The translations under genes and the position numbers were made by a program. A stretch of DNA of 64,000 bases, taken from assembly GCF_002104765.1 (NCBI RefSeq), contig NZ_NCXM01000003.1, positions 1-64,000 of the forward strand, written 5' to 3'. Below, piece by piece: positions 27,046 through 36,076 of the stretch. This DNA comes from Mycolicibacterium vulneris (GTDB lineage: Bacteria; Actinomycetota; Actinomycetes; Mycobacteriales; Mycobacteriaceae). A model generated the notes under the pieces. The model had not been told where the DNA came from. It saw only the letters and a program-made list of their open reading frames with translations, and ran no database searches. How positions within the stretch are numbered: position 1 is the stretch's first letter; every line of letters begins with the position of its first letter.

Positions 27046-27550
27046 GGCTGCATTCCTTTCGGTGGGGTCCGCACGACGCTTTCCTGCGCGAACGATGCGA
27101 CATGAGTTCCGGATTCGGTGTAGACGTCTCCGGTGCCGAAGCCGCGGCCACCAGCCAATCGCACGCCATGGATCTGCCCCGCAGCCACCGCGCGACGTCC
27201 AACGGTTGGTGAAACCAGACCGAATGGGTCACGACACCGGTTTGGACGCTGACGTCGGCATCGCGCTGGCTGGCCCACGCCACCGCACGCCGATGGCCCA
27301 ATGACCGACCGTCGTGGGTTTGTTCGAGGTCCAGGTGCAACGGGCCGGCGGCGCGTCCGGCGCGCGGGAACGCGATCTGCAGTGACTTCACCGCTTTGGC
27401 CGATCCCGGTGGTGCGGCGGCAACGATGAGCTGTGCCATAGTTTGTCCGCCGAAGATCCGCTCTGCGCTCGGATCCGGCACCGGCAACACGGTGCGGCCC
27501 TCGATGCCGTCGCAGAGGGTGAGCATGGCGCGAAATTGATCGAGATTCAT
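27042..27550 (-). pseudogene. Acyl-CoA thioesterase (TesB-like), frameshifted
   Basis: The frame from 27550 starts MNLDQFRAML and shows the hotdog signature RIFGGQTMAQL and WFHQPLDVARWLRG. From about 27165-27180 the homology jumps to another frame: VRLAGGRGFGTGDVYTESG, then VASFAQESVVR, stopping at 27042. The jump falls at a GGGG run; one extra G would restore a continuous TesB-type protein of about 169 aa. This is either a true frameshift mutation or a sequencing error. The gene overlaps fadD upstream and echA downstream by 4 bp each, which shows the intact form was part of the operon. It would release free acids from acyl-CoA. Confidence 0.75.
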
Positions 27551-29193
27551 CCCAGCCTTTCCTCGGTGCTCGTGGTTGCGATCAGCTCGAACTTCTTGAC
27601 CTTCCCCGAAGAGGTCGTCGGCAAGGCGTCGACGAAATGCCAAGCGACGGGGGTCTTTTGGCGGGCCAGTCCGGTGGCGTGCAGATAACGGCACAGGTCT
27701 TCGGCTGTCACCTGGCCTGGGTGGTCGAACACGACGAACGCCACGGGCACTTCGCCGAACCTTGCGTCGGGTCCGGGTACCACGGCGGCGTGGCGCACCG
27801 CCGGGTGTTTGACGAGCAGGTCTTCGATGTCGCGGGCCGAGAACTTCTCGCCGCCGCGGTTGATCACGTCTTTGACCCGCCCGGTGATGGTGACGAAGCC
27901 GGCGCCGTCGACGAGACCGACATCCCCGGTGCTGAACCATCCCGCGTCGTCGAGGGCCGCCCGGTTGGCGTCAGGATCGAGGTAGCCGAGCATCTGCTCG
28001 GGCCCGCGCACCAGCAGTTCGCCCGGGCAGCCTGCGGCCAGCGGCTCGCCGTCCGTCCCGACGACCCGGACCTGCACCCCCGGGGCGATCGCGCCGTCGG
28101 TCCCCGCGCGCAGGTCGAACGGATACGCGCGGTTCATCACCGTCACGGTCGGAAGTTCGGTCATGCCGTACACCCGGGCGGCCGGAATCCCCTGCTCTTC
28201 ACTGTGTTCCATGACCGCGCGCGGCACCGCCGCCCCGCCGCAGGCGAAAATCCGCAGCGGCAGGTGCACGCGGGCGGCGCGAGCGGCGTCGGTCAATTCC
28301 TGCAGGAAAACCGTTGCCCCGGCCGAATACGTCACCCGGTGGCGCATGATGTCGGCCACCGCGACGTCAGGTTCCCAACGGTCGGCCAGCACCGCGGAGG
28401 CGCCGACCAGCAACGGGATGGTCATTGCGTTGAGCACGCCGGTGATGTGCTGCAGCGGGGCGGCCATGTAGGCGACGTCCTCCCAGGACAGGCCCCACGC
28501 ATCAACGAGCTGGCGGGTTTCGGCCAGCAACGTGCGCGACGAGTGCACCGCGGCCTTAGCACCCGACGTCGTGCCCGAAGTGAAGAGGATCAGGCACGGA
28601 TCATCGGGTCCGACCGTGGCGGATTTCTGGCGGCGCCCGTGCGAGACGACCGCGTCGAACGGCGCCCAGCCCGGCCGGGTCCCCCGCAGCACGATGCGGG
28701 CAACGTCGCCGAGACCGGTTGCCGCAAGGAGGTCGTCGAACGCGTCGGCGTGGGCGAATCCACGAAACGCCTCGGCGGTCACCACAGCGGCCGGCCGCAC
28801 CTGCTCGATGACCTGGCGCAGCTCGTGTTCCCGGTAGAACGGGGCGACCGGGCAGCTCACCGCCCCGGCATGCCAGACCGCCAGGCCCAGCACGTGAGCT
28901 TCCCACCAGTTCGGCGTCTGCCAGCAGACGACGTCGCCAGACCCGATGCCCGCCCCGGTCAGCCACGCGGCAGCACGTTCCACCACCTCGAGCAGCTCCT
29001 GGTAAGTCAGCTGATGGCCGCCTTCGGCGAGGGCCGGCTGTGAGCCCCACTGACGGGCGGCGCGGACGACCGACGCAGAAATCGTCTGGTCGCTGATGTA
29101 GCCGAAGCGGCGGTATTCGGCGAGGCGGCCCGGGGCCACCGGCGGCGCCACGATGTCACTCGCGGTGAGTCGAGTTCGGTTCACCTTATCCAC
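27547..29193 (-). CDS. Acyl-CoA synthetase (FadD family)
   Basis: A 548-aa adenylate-forming ligase. It has ILFTSGTTSGAKAAVHS, RVYGMTELPTVTV, WFSTGDVGLVDGAGF, GRVKDVINRGGEK and the C-terminal lysine motif TTSSGKVKKFEL. All motifs for acyl-adenylate formation and CoA transfer are present. It resembles cyclohexanecarboxylate or medium-chain acid ligases in layout, but the substrate is not evident. It overlaps the SDR upstream by 8 bp and the thioesterase downstream by 4 bp. Confidence 0.92.
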   Translation of the reverse strand: MDKVNRTRLTASDIVAPPVAPGRLAEYRRFGYISDQTISASVVRAARQWGSQPALAEGGHQLTYQELLEVVERAAAWLTGAGIGSGDVVCWQTPNWWEAHVLGLAVWHAGAVSCPVAPFYREHELRQVIEQVRPAAVVTAEAFRGFAHADAFDDLLAATGLGDVARIVLRGTRPGWAPFDAVVSHGRRQKSATVGPDDPCLILFTSGTTSGAKAAVHSSRTLLAETRQLVDAWGLSWEDVAYMAAPLQHITGVLNAMTIPLLVGASAVLADRWEPDVAVADIMRHRVTYSAGATVFLQELTDAARAARVHLPLRIFACGGAAVPRAVMEHSEEQGIPAARVYGMTELPTVTVMNRAYPFDLRAGTDGAIAPGVQVRVVGTDGEPLAAGCPGELLVRGPEQMLGYLDPDANRAALDDAGWFSTGDVGLVDGAGFVTITGRVKDVINRGGEKFSARDIEDLLVKHPAVRHAAVVPGPDARFGEVPVAFVVFDHPGQVTAEDLCRYLHATGLARQKTPVAWHFVDALPTTSSGKVKKFELIATTSTEERLG

Positions 29194-29926
29194 CCATGCT
29201 CATTCCGCCGTCGACGGTCAGGACGGCGCCGGTGACATAGGAGGCGAGGTCGTCGAGCAGAAACGCGACGGCGTGCGCCAGCTCCTCGGGACGGCCCCAG
29301 CGCCCGACCGGGATCATCGACGTCACCGCATCCCGGTCGGTGTATGCCAGCTCGGCCGACAGATCGGTGTCGAAGCTGCCGGGTATCACGCAATTCACGG
29401 TGATGCCCTTGCGCGCGACCGCCCGAGCACACGATCTGGTCAGCCCGACGATGCCGCCCTTGGCAGCGCCGTAGGCGATCTGCACCGGGCTGCCCAGCAG
29501 TGCCGTGACCGAGCCGATGTTGACCACTCGCCCGAAACGCTGCTGGGTCATGTGCGCCAGCGCGGCCTGGCTGAGGAAAAACGCCGCAGACAGGTTGACC
29601 GCGAGCTGGCGTTGCCAGTCCTCGGAGCTGACCTCGCTGAGCCGTTGCTCGTTGACCATCCCGGCGTTGTTGACCAAGTAGTCCAGCCGGCCGTGCTGCT
29701 CGAGAACGTCGGCAACCAGCCGCTGGCAGCATGTCGGCTCCCCGACATCGGCCTGATGCAGACTCACCGTGGCCCCGCACCGCGAAGCCTCCTCGCGCAC
29801 GGCGTGTGCGGCGACGTCGTCGCGGGCGTACGCCGCGGCCACCGCGACACCGGCATGCGTCAGCCGGTCGGTGATGGCACGACCTATCCCCCGGGTGCCG
29901 CCCGTGACCAATGCGACGCGAGCCAT
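29186..29926 (-). CDS. Short-chain dehydrogenase/reductase, FabG-like
   Basis: A 246-aa classical SDR with TGGTRGIG, NNAGMVNE, NIGSVTAL (Ser), AYGAAKGG (Tyr/Lys) and VTGAVLTVDGG at the C-terminus. Length and motifs are typical of 3-oxoacyl reductases (FabG). It shares the junction base with the crotonase upstream and overlaps FadD. It likely interconverts a 3-hydroxy/3-keto acyl-CoA in the operon's pathway. Confidence 0.92.
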   Translation of the reverse strand: MARVALVTGGTRGIGRAITDRLTHAGVAVAAAYARDDVAAHAVREEASRCGATVSLHQADVGEPTCCQRLVADVLEQHGRLDYLVNNAGMVNEQRLSEVSSEDWQRQLAVNLSAAFFLSQAALAHMTQQRFGRVVNIGSVTALLGSPVQIAYGAAKGGIVGLTRSCARAVARKGITVNCVIPGSFDTDLSAELAYTDRDAVTSMIPVGRWGRPEELAHAVAFLLDDLASYVTGAVLTVDGGMSMGG

Positions 29927-30738
29927 TACGGGATCCTCGCGTTCTTGGCTGCCGCGCGTGCGCTCAGCCGCTCGAGCAGCACGCGATGCTCCTCGGTGTC
30001 AAAGCACTCGCTTTCCGCGCGGGCGCAATGTGGCAGTAACGCGGCAACCCGGTCGATGTGGAAATTCAGCAGCTGGCGCGTCTGCCGGACGGCCTGCGGC
30101 GGGAGCGCGGCGAGGCGATCGGCCAGCCGCAACGCCTCCTGCAGCACGTCGGTTGCGGGTACCGCCCGGTTCGCCAGCCCCAGGCGATGTGCTTCGGCGC
30201 CGCTGACCCGGTCGCCCAGGAGCAGATGTTCCTTGGCGGCGGACAGGCTCGTGAGCAACGGCCACAGCAGCAACCCGCCGGCGCCGTCGAGCAGCCCTAG
30301 CGAAACCCGCGGATCACTGAGGAAGGAGTCTTCGGCCATCACGACCAGGTCGCACAGCAGCGCCACCGTGACGCCGGCACCGACTGCAGCGCCGTTGACG
30401 GCGGCGACGGTGGGAAACGGCAGGCGCGTCATTGCCCAGAACAGCTCTTGGTGGGCGGCGAGCACGGTGTCGCGCAGAGAGCGGTCATCGCGCATGGCAC
30501 GGATGGTCTTGAAGTCCCCGCCGGCGCTGAATGCGCTGCCCTCGCCGGTCAGCACCATCGCGCGCACGTCTGAGTCATCACGCAGCGCTAGGACGGCCCC
30601 GAGCAGTGCATCGGTGATCTCGGCGTCCAGGGCGTTGGCCTTTTCCGGCCGGGACAACGTCACGCACGCCACCGACCCGAGACGGTCGACGATGACGGCC
30701 GGATGTGTTTCCGTGCACGACGGATCGCCGCCGCTCAC
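29926..30738 (-). CDS. Enoyl-CoA hydratase (crotonase)
   Basis: A 270-aa crotonase. Oxyanion segments are AFSAGGDFKT and GAAVGAGVTVALLCD, followed by DPRVSLGLLDGAGG. The GTG at 30738 is chosen because it overlaps the acyl-CoA dehydrogenase stop (GTGA) as elsewhere in this operon; a longer frame to 30906 runs inside that gene. It follows the two acyl-CoA dehydrogenases, so it probably hydrates their enoyl product. Confidence 0.88.
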   Translation of the reverse strand: MSGGDPSCTETHPAVIVDRLGSVACVTLSRPEKANALDAEITDALLGAVLALRDDSDVRAMVLTGEGSAFSAGGDFKTIRAMRDDRSLRDTVLAAHQELFWAMTRLPFPTVAAVNGAAVGAGVTVALLCDLVVMAEDSFLSDPRVSLGLLDGAGGLLLWPLLTSLSAAKEHLLLGDRVSGAEAHRLGLANRAVPATDVLQEALRLADRLAALPPQAVRQTRQLLNFHIDRVAALLPHCARAESECFDTEEHRVLLERLSARAAAKNARIP

Positions 30739-31730
30739 AGCTCTACCAACCGGGGAATCGTCCCGGCCGAAATCAAACGGGCACCGATCACCGAGGGCAG
30801 TTCGCTGGCCGAGCCCAGCACCGAATCCAGCACCAGCGCACGGGCCAAGAAGCGGTGGAAGGGATGCTCGGCAGTGAAGCCGATGCCGGCCAGGACTTGC
30901 TGGCACTGGGTGGCGGCGATGCGGGCCGCACGCCCCGCCAACGACTTCGCCAGCAGACCCGCTAAAACGGCATCATCGGCATCCCAGGCCGACGCGAGGG
31001 CCGCGGCGGCGCCCGCACGAGCGACGTGTGCGTCGGCCAGCCGGGTGCTTACCGCCTGAAAGGAGCCGATAGGCCGGCCGAATTGCACTCTGCTGCAGGC
31101 GTGGTCGACGGCAAGGTCGATCATCCGCCCGACCGCCCCGATGATCTGGTAGCCCAGCGCCACCCGGCCTGCCGTCGCCACTGCATCCCAGGCTGCAACG
31201 GCCTGTTTCCCAGCCAGGACCACCTCGGACAGCACGTCAACGCCGCTGACTTCGATCATCTGCAATGCCGGATCAAGACCATCGATCCGCCGCGTCGAGA
31301 CCCCCGACGACTCCTGCAGGTCAATCCAGACCAGCTCACCGCGGATCGCGATCGGCGCCAGATACCTCAACACCGGCCGCGCTCCGATGACCAGGCCGCG
31401 CACCGCCAGCAGTTCGCCGTCAGCCGCGCCGACCAGATCGGCGCCGATGCCGGGTAGGACAACGTTGTATGCCGTCGCCGCGGCCGGCAGATGTTCGGCC
31501 AACGGTCGCAGCAGCACATCCTGCAGCGACGTCGACATCGATCCGGCGCCACCGAGCGCGGTGAACAGCGCCGACACCGCATCCCGGGGCGCCTCGGCGA
31601 GCAAGTCGGCGAACCCGAACGCATCGAGTGCCTGCGCAAGCTCGGTCCCGTCGAGTTCCTCCGCCAGTCCACGGATGGTCGTCGCCATCAGTTCCCGCTC
31701 GGCGGCATCGATGGTGTGAGGCCGCATCAC
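30735..31730 (-). CDS. Acyl-CoA dehydrogenase-like subunit (third pair)
   Basis: A 331-aa divergent, short acyl-CoA dehydrogenase homologue. It lacks the usual flavin loop but keeps VQFGRPIGSFQAVSTRLAD and the C-terminal QQVLAGIGFTAEHPFHRFLA. It overlaps its partner at 31727 by 4 bp. The pattern is again of a complementary two-subunit (alpha2beta2-type) enzyme. On its own it is probably inactive. Confidence 0.87.
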   Translation of the reverse strand: MMRPHTIDAAERELMATTIRGLAEELDGTELAQALDAFGFADLLAEAPRDAVSALFTALGGAGSMSTSLQDVLLRPLAEHLPAAATAYNVVLPGIGADLVGAADGELLAVRGLVIGARPVLRYLAPIAIRGELVWIDLQESSGVSTRRIDGLDPALQMIEVSGVDVLSEVVLAGKQAVAAWDAVATAGRVALGYQIIGAVGRMIDLAVDHACSRVQFGRPIGSFQAVSTRLADAHVARAGAAAALASAWDADDAVLAGLLAKSLAGRAARIAATQCQQVLAGIGFTAEHPFHRFLARALVLDSVLGSASELPSVIGARLISAGTIPRLVEL

Positions 31731-32845
31731 GCGCTTCTCGGCAATCCGAGCAGCCGCGTAGCCACGATATCTTTCTGTATTTCACTGGTGCCCCCGTAGA
31801 TGGTGGCAGCGCGCGAGTACGCCCACTCGCGGCGCCACGCCCGGCTACGCGCGGTGTCATCGGTTTCCATCTCGCCGCGCAGGAGCTCGCGCGCCGCGTC
31901 GAACACGGCCTGATCAGCGGCAGCGATCATGATCTTGTCCACCGAGGCTTCCGGTCCTGGCATATCACCCGCAGCGATGCGGTCCTGTGTGTTCTTCGAG
32001 GTGGCGCGAAAAGCCCACAACAGCTGGTAGGCCTCGCCAAGGGTCGACGTGGACTCACCGTCGGGTGTGGCGTCAAGGAGCAGACCGAGGTGGTGGGAGA
32101 GCCAGGCGCCGCGCTGCCAGAAAATCGGGCCGCGTTCACAGGACAAAATGAACTGTGCGACCCGCCAGCCGGCGTCGAGCTCACCGAGCAGACGCTGCGC
32201 GGGGACTTCGACGTCGACGAACGACGTCGAGCAGAATTCGTCGACACCGGCCATCGTCTCCAGCGGGCTCGCGGTCACGCCCGGTGTGTCCATATCCACC
32301 AGAAAAGCGCTGATACCCCGAGACCCGGCGCCACCGGTCCTGGCCAACACAATGCACCGCGTGGCGTGATGAGCCCAGCTGGTCCACAGCTTCTCGCCGT
32401 TGATGATCCAGCCGGCACCGCTCGTGCGCGCGGTGGTCCGCATCGATCCCAGGTCGCTGCCCGCGTCGGGCTCGGAGAACCCCTGACACCAGAATTCGTC
32501 GCCCCGCAATAGCCGCGGGAAGATCTCCTCGACCAGGTCGGGCCGGCCGAACTCGGCCACCGCCGGCCCGAGCACTTCGTGCATCGACCAGGACGTGGTG
32601 TGCACCAGCGCTCGGCTGGTGAGCTCCTCGCCCAGGACGGCGCGCAGCATCGGCGAGCCCCCCAGGCCACCGATCCGGGTCGGCCAGCCCCAGCGCATCC
32701 AGCCGGCGTCGAACAGCAGTCGCTGCACTTGACGTTGGTGGTGCAGCTGGGCGTCAACACTTTGGTCTTCGATCGCGGGGACCAACGGCTCTCCGACCTC
32801 GTCGATCCAGGCCCGCACGCCGGCGCGAAATTCGCGCACCTCCAC
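31727..32845 (-). CDS. Acyl-CoA dehydrogenase, partner of 30735
   Basis: A 372-aa acyl-CoA dehydrogenase with FWCQGFSEPDAGSDLGSM and LWTSWAHHATRCIVLA. The C-terminus ATIYGGTSEIQKDIVATRLL has Gly at the MCAD catalytic Glu position. It is translationally coupled to the 30735 gene. Together they would dehydrogenate a CoA thioester, giving FADH2 to ETF. It follows the DapA-family gene by 15 bp in the same operon. Confidence 0.9.
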   Translation of the reverse strand: MEVREFRAGVRAWIDEVGEPLVPAIEDQSVDAQLHHQRQVQRLLFDAGWMRWGWPTRIGGLGGSPMLRAVLGEELTSRALVHTTSWSMHEVLGPAVAEFGRPDLVEEIFPRLLRGDEFWCQGFSEPDAGSDLGSMRTTARTSGAGWIINGEKLWTSWAHHATRCIVLARTGGAGSRGISAFLVDMDTPGVTASPLETMAGVDEFCSTSFVDVEVPAQRLLGELDAGWRVAQFILSCERGPIFWQRGAWLSHHLGLLLDATPDGESTSTLGEAYQLLWAFRATSKNTQDRIAAGDMPGPEASVDKIMIAAADQAVFDAARELLRGEMETDDTARSRAWRREWAYSRAATIYGGTSEIQKDIVATRLLGLPRSA

Positions 32846-32860
32846 TGCAGCTCTCCGTTC

Positions 32861-33877
32861 TCAGGACTCGATGAACCCAGAGGCGACATAGGCCTCACGG
32901 ATCGGCTGCCTCAGGTCGTCGGGGAACGCGGTTTGCGGCGGCCGGGCAGGGTGGTCACCGACGGGGAGGCCGAGCAACGAAGCGCCGAATTTGAACCCGG
33001 CTCCCCAATGCGTGAACATTCCGGGGCGGGCGGGATGGGACTGATAGCGGCGGCTCGCCTCGCGCATGGCGGTCAGACCGGTCTCGGCCGCGAAGGTATC
33101 GGCACGCTCGAAATCGCCTAGCATCAGCAGTGCGCGCCACTCGCTGAACAGCAGTGCACCCGGCTTCTCGTAGAGGTAGAGCGCCGAACCCAGCGCTCCG
33201 GGGTGGGGTATCCCTAACCGGATCCCGGCCTCATCGGCCGCTTCCCACAACACCATCTCCGGGGCCAGCTTGTGAATCGCAAGGCTGTGCTCCGCATCGA
33301 GCAGCCCGTTCTTCAGTCCGCAGAGAGCGGGGATCTCACGGTAGAGCTCGACACATTCCTCGGGGGTTAACACCAGCCCTGTCGAGTGAGAGTTGAAAAA
33401 GCCCAGCGGCATATCGGTGCGATCAGCGACATAGCGCAGATATTCGAGCACCCCGGGCTTCCCCGAGCACTCGAAATACGGCGTCAGGATGTAGCAGATG
33501 TCGGCGCCCAGCTCTTGGGCGTTCAGCGTGAGCTCGACGGCCTGCTTGGCAGTGTCGGTACTCGACATCACCTGCACCAGCGCGCCGGGTTTGACCCGTC
33601 GAGCCTCCTCGATCGCGACCCGGACTACTTCTTTGAGTTCGTCGGTGGTCAGTGACCAGAATTCGGCGATACCGCCGGTCAGCCAAATACCGTCCTGGTC
33701 CAGGTCGACCAGGCAATGCCGCACCAGCGCGCGCAGTGCCCCGTAGTCGATTTCGTCGCCGTCGAGACCGCAGAACGGAGTGTAGAGCGAGCTGCAATTG
33801 CCCCACAGGTGCTCCGACGCCCAGTCCTTCGCCTCTTTGCCGGTGACACCTGTGACCACAACCGACTCCTTCTGCAT
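32861..33877 (-). CDS. DapA-family aldolase/lyase
   Basis: A 338-aa TIM-barrel protein of the dihydrodipicolinate synthase/N-acetylneuraminate lyase family. It has SSLYTPFCGLDGDEIDYGAL, a modified GTTGE loop reading TGGIAEFWSLTTDE, the Tyr segment ILTPYFE and the Schiff-base Lys in LCGLKNG. It is longer than true DapA and sits at the head of a beta-oxidation operon. A hydratase-aldolase role (as in trans-o-hydroxybenzylidenepyruvate hydratase-aldolase) is more likely than lysine biosynthesis. Cytoplasmic. Confidence 0.82.
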   Translation of the reverse strand: MQKESVVVTGVTGKEAKDWASEHLWGNCSSLYTPFCGLDGDEIDYGALRALVRHCLVDLDQDGIWLTGGIAEFWSLTTDELKEVVRVAIEEARRVKPGALVQVMSSTDTAKQAVELTLNAQELGADICYILTPYFECSGKPGVLEYLRYVADRTDMPLGFFNSHSTGLVLTPEECVELYREIPALCGLKNGLLDAEHSLAIHKLAPEMVLWEAADEAGIRLGIPHPGALGSALYLYEKPGALLFSEWRALLMLGDFERADTFAAETGLTAMREASRRYQSHPARPGMFTHWGAGFKFGASLLGLPVGDHPARPPQTAFPDDLRQPIREAYVASGFIES

Positions 33878-33946
33878 TTTGCCGGACGCGAGTTCCGGGC
33901 CAGGTGATGACTATCACGTACGCGTCATGGTAGAACCATATGTGCA

Positions 33947-33980
33947 TTGCATGCAAGGAACAAGTGCATGCTCGATGCAC
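33947..33980. promoter_or_regulatory. TGCAT palindrome cluster in divergent promoter
   Basis: Two palindromes lie side by side between the operon at 33877 and the SDR at 34032: TTGCATGCAA (33947-33956, perfect) and GTGCAT-GCTCG-ATGCAC (33964-33980, perfect arms). A related AATGC-TT-GCATT lies at 37663-37674. They are good candidates for a TetR operator governing both directions. Confidence 0.5.
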
Positions 33981-34031
33981 CCTGATCCGCGTATTTCGAT
34001 AGCGCGGCAACCGGCCAGCATGAGGAGCGTG

Positions 34032-34793
34032 ATGTCGCAGAGCATGGAGGGCCGAGTCGCCGTGATTGCCGGCTCATCGATGGGCGTCGGCCGGGCCACC
34101 GCCATTCGCCTCGCGCAGGACGGCGCGACGGTCGTGCTGCTGGCCCGCCGTAAATTGCTGCTCGACGAGGTCGTCGAGATAATCGGGCCCAGTGCCGTTC
34201 CGATCGTCACCGACATCACCAACAGCCACGATGTGCAGGCCGCCTTCGAACAGATCGCGACGCAGTTCGGCCGTATCGACGTCCTGATCAATTCCGCGGG
34301 TGCCAGCCGGATCCGGCTGATCGAAGAAGCCAGCGACGAAGATATCGCCGTGACCGTCAACACCAACCTGGTGGCACCCATCTACACGACGCGTTCTGCC
34401 ATTCCGCTACTGCGCGCGGCCGGCGGCGGCGACATCATGAACATCTCCTCGGAGATCACGCTCGACGACATGCCGATGATGACCCTTTACGCCGCCACCA
34501 AACGTGGCCTCAACGGTTTCACTGGAGCCATGAGCAAGGAGCTACGCCGAGACGGCATCCGGGTGACCCTGGTCGTACTCGGCGCGGTCGGAGATACCGG
34601 AATCCACGAGAACTTCGGGCCGGGCGACCTCGAAAAGGCCTGGCCGCTGTGGGAAGCCGACGGCTACCTCACCCGGATGAGTGGTACCCACCTCCTCACC
34701 TCGGCCATCGTCGCCGACGTGTTGCACGACGTCATCACCAGGCCCCGCGAAGTGATGATGGACGTGATCCACGTCCGTCCGGCCAGCAGCTGA
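34032..34793 (+). CDS. Short-chain dehydrogenase/reductase
   Basis: A 253-aa SDR. It has IAGSSMGVGRATA at the N-terminus, NSAGASR, NISSEITLDD with Ser, and LYAATKRGLNG with Tyr/Lys. The ATG at 34032 is supported by GAGGAG 5 bp upstream; the open frame reaches back to 33798 through the operator region. The C-terminus lacks the usual glycine-rich dimer tail, ending in MDVIHVRPASS as in YdfG-like SDRs. It is followed 41 bp later by a CoA-transferase. Confidence 0.88.
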   Translation: MSQSMEGRVAVIAGSSMGVGRATAIRLAQDGATVVLLARRKLLLDEVVEIIGPSAVPIVTDITNSHDVQAAFEQIATQFGRIDVLINSAGASRIRLIEEASDEDIAVTVNTNLVAPIYTTRSAIPLLRAAGGGDIMNISSEITLDDMPMMTLYAATKRGLNGFTGAMSKELRRDGIRVTLVVLGAVGDTGIHENFGPGDLEKAWPLWEADGYLTRMSGTHLLTSAIVADVLHDVITRPREVMMDVIHVRPASS

Positions 34794-34834
34794 GCCCCTC
34801 CCCAGGATGAAGCCGAAACCGCAAAGGAGACAAA

Positions 34835-36058
34835 GTGATTCGACCGATGGACGGCGTCCGGGTACTGGAGGTGGCACAGTTCACCTTCGTCCCGTCCGCG
34901 GGTGCGGTCTTGGCCGACTGGGGTGCCGACGTCATCAAGGTCGAGCACGCAGAAAAGGGTGATGCCCAGCGCGGCCTGAGCGCCGTGATGGGCATGGCGG
35001 TCGGCAGCGGGTCGTTCGCACCCTTGATGGAACACCCTAATCGGGGCAAGCGCAGCATCGGCCTCGCGCTGGAGCAGCCCCAAGCGCTGCAGGTCCTGCA
35101 CGAGCTGATCCGCACCAGTGACGTGTTCTTGACGAACTTCCTGCCCGCCGCGCGACGGCGGCTGGGCATCGAACTCGACGATGTCCGCAAGATCAACCCG
35201 GACATCATCTACGTCCGCGGATCCGGTTTCGGCGCCAACGGCCCTGACAGCGAGAAGGGCGGCTACGACAGCACCGCCTTCTGGGCTCGGGCCGGTGGCG
35301 CGGTGGGGGCCGCGCCTGCAGAGTTCGATGGCATTCCCAAGATGCCTGCCGGTGCCTACGGTGATTCGTTGGGCGGAATGACCATCGCCGGAGGCATCGC
35401 CGCGGCGCTCCTAGCGCGCGAACGCACCGGCGAAACGTCGGTTGTCGACGTCTCACTGCTGGGCGTGGGTGCCTGGGCCAGCGCTCTCTCCGTAGGTTTG
35501 GCGCTTCTCGAGGGCGGCCCACCGGCGCCCCGCGCACCCGGCAACACGGCGCCGACGAACCCGCTGGTGGGCAACTACCGAACCGCCGACAACCGTTGGC
35601 TCGTGCTGGCCATGCTCCAACCCGGGCGCTATTGGCCCGAGTTCTGTCGGCACATCGACCGCGAGGACCTCATCCATGACGAGCGATTCGCTAGCACCGA
35701 GGCACTCATGGGCAATACGCTGGTAGCGGCCGAGATCGTGCAAGAGGTGCTCGCCGCGCGGCCGCTGGCCGAGTGGGTCTCCCGGTTCGCCGGCATGGAA
35801 GGCCAGTGGGCCATCGCGCAGGATCCGTGGGAAGTGGGCCAGGACCCGGCGTTGCGAGCCAACGGAATGATCGCCGAAGTACTCGACATCGACGGCGCTC
35901 CGCGGGAACTGGTCGCCAACCCGGTGCAGTTCGACGAGAAGCCCGTACAGCTCAAGCGGGCGCCGCAATTCGCCGAGCACACCGATGACATTCTGCGGGC
36001 GCTCGGCAAGTCGGACGACGAACTGATCGACCTCAAGGTCAGTGGCGCGGTCACCTGA
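34835..36058 (+). CDS. Class III CoA-transferase (CaiB/BaiF family)
   Basis: A 407-aa family III CoA-transferase starting at GTG behind AAAGGAGACAAA. N-terminal VRVLEVAQFTFVPSAGA, LADWGADVIKVE and the catalytic aspartate Asp177 in PAGAYGDSLGG are visible. It moves CoA between carboxylates without ATP, or racemises 2-methylacyl-CoA if Mcr-like; the context of beta-oxidation of a branched or cyclic acid fits either. Cytoplasmic. It converges on tetR at 36077. Confidence 0.9.
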   Translation: MIRPMDGVRVLEVAQFTFVPSAGAVLADWGADVIKVEHAEKGDAQRGLSAVMGMAVGSGSFAPLMEHPNRGKRSIGLALEQPQALQVLHELIRTSDVFLTNFLPAARRRLGIELDDVRKINPDIIYVRGSGFGANGPDSEKGGYDSTAFWARAGGAVGAAPAEFDGIPKMPAGAYGDSLGGMTIAGGIAAALLARERTGETSVVDVSLLGVGAWASALSVGLALLEGGPPAPRAPGNTAPTNPLVGNYRTADNRWLVLAMLQPGRYWPEFCRHIDREDLIHDERFASTEALMGNTLVAAEIVQEVLAARPLAEWVSRFAGMEGQWAIAQDPWEVGQDPALRANGMIAEVLDIDGAPRELVANPVQFDEKPVQLKRAPQFAEHTDDILRALGKSDDELIDLKVSGAVT

Positions 36059-36076
36059 GAAGTGCCGCCTCGGCTG

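Noticed and set aside
29153-30877. A 574-codon plus-strand frame
   Set aside because: It is antisense to an SDR and a crotonase; Arg/Ser-rich shadow composition.
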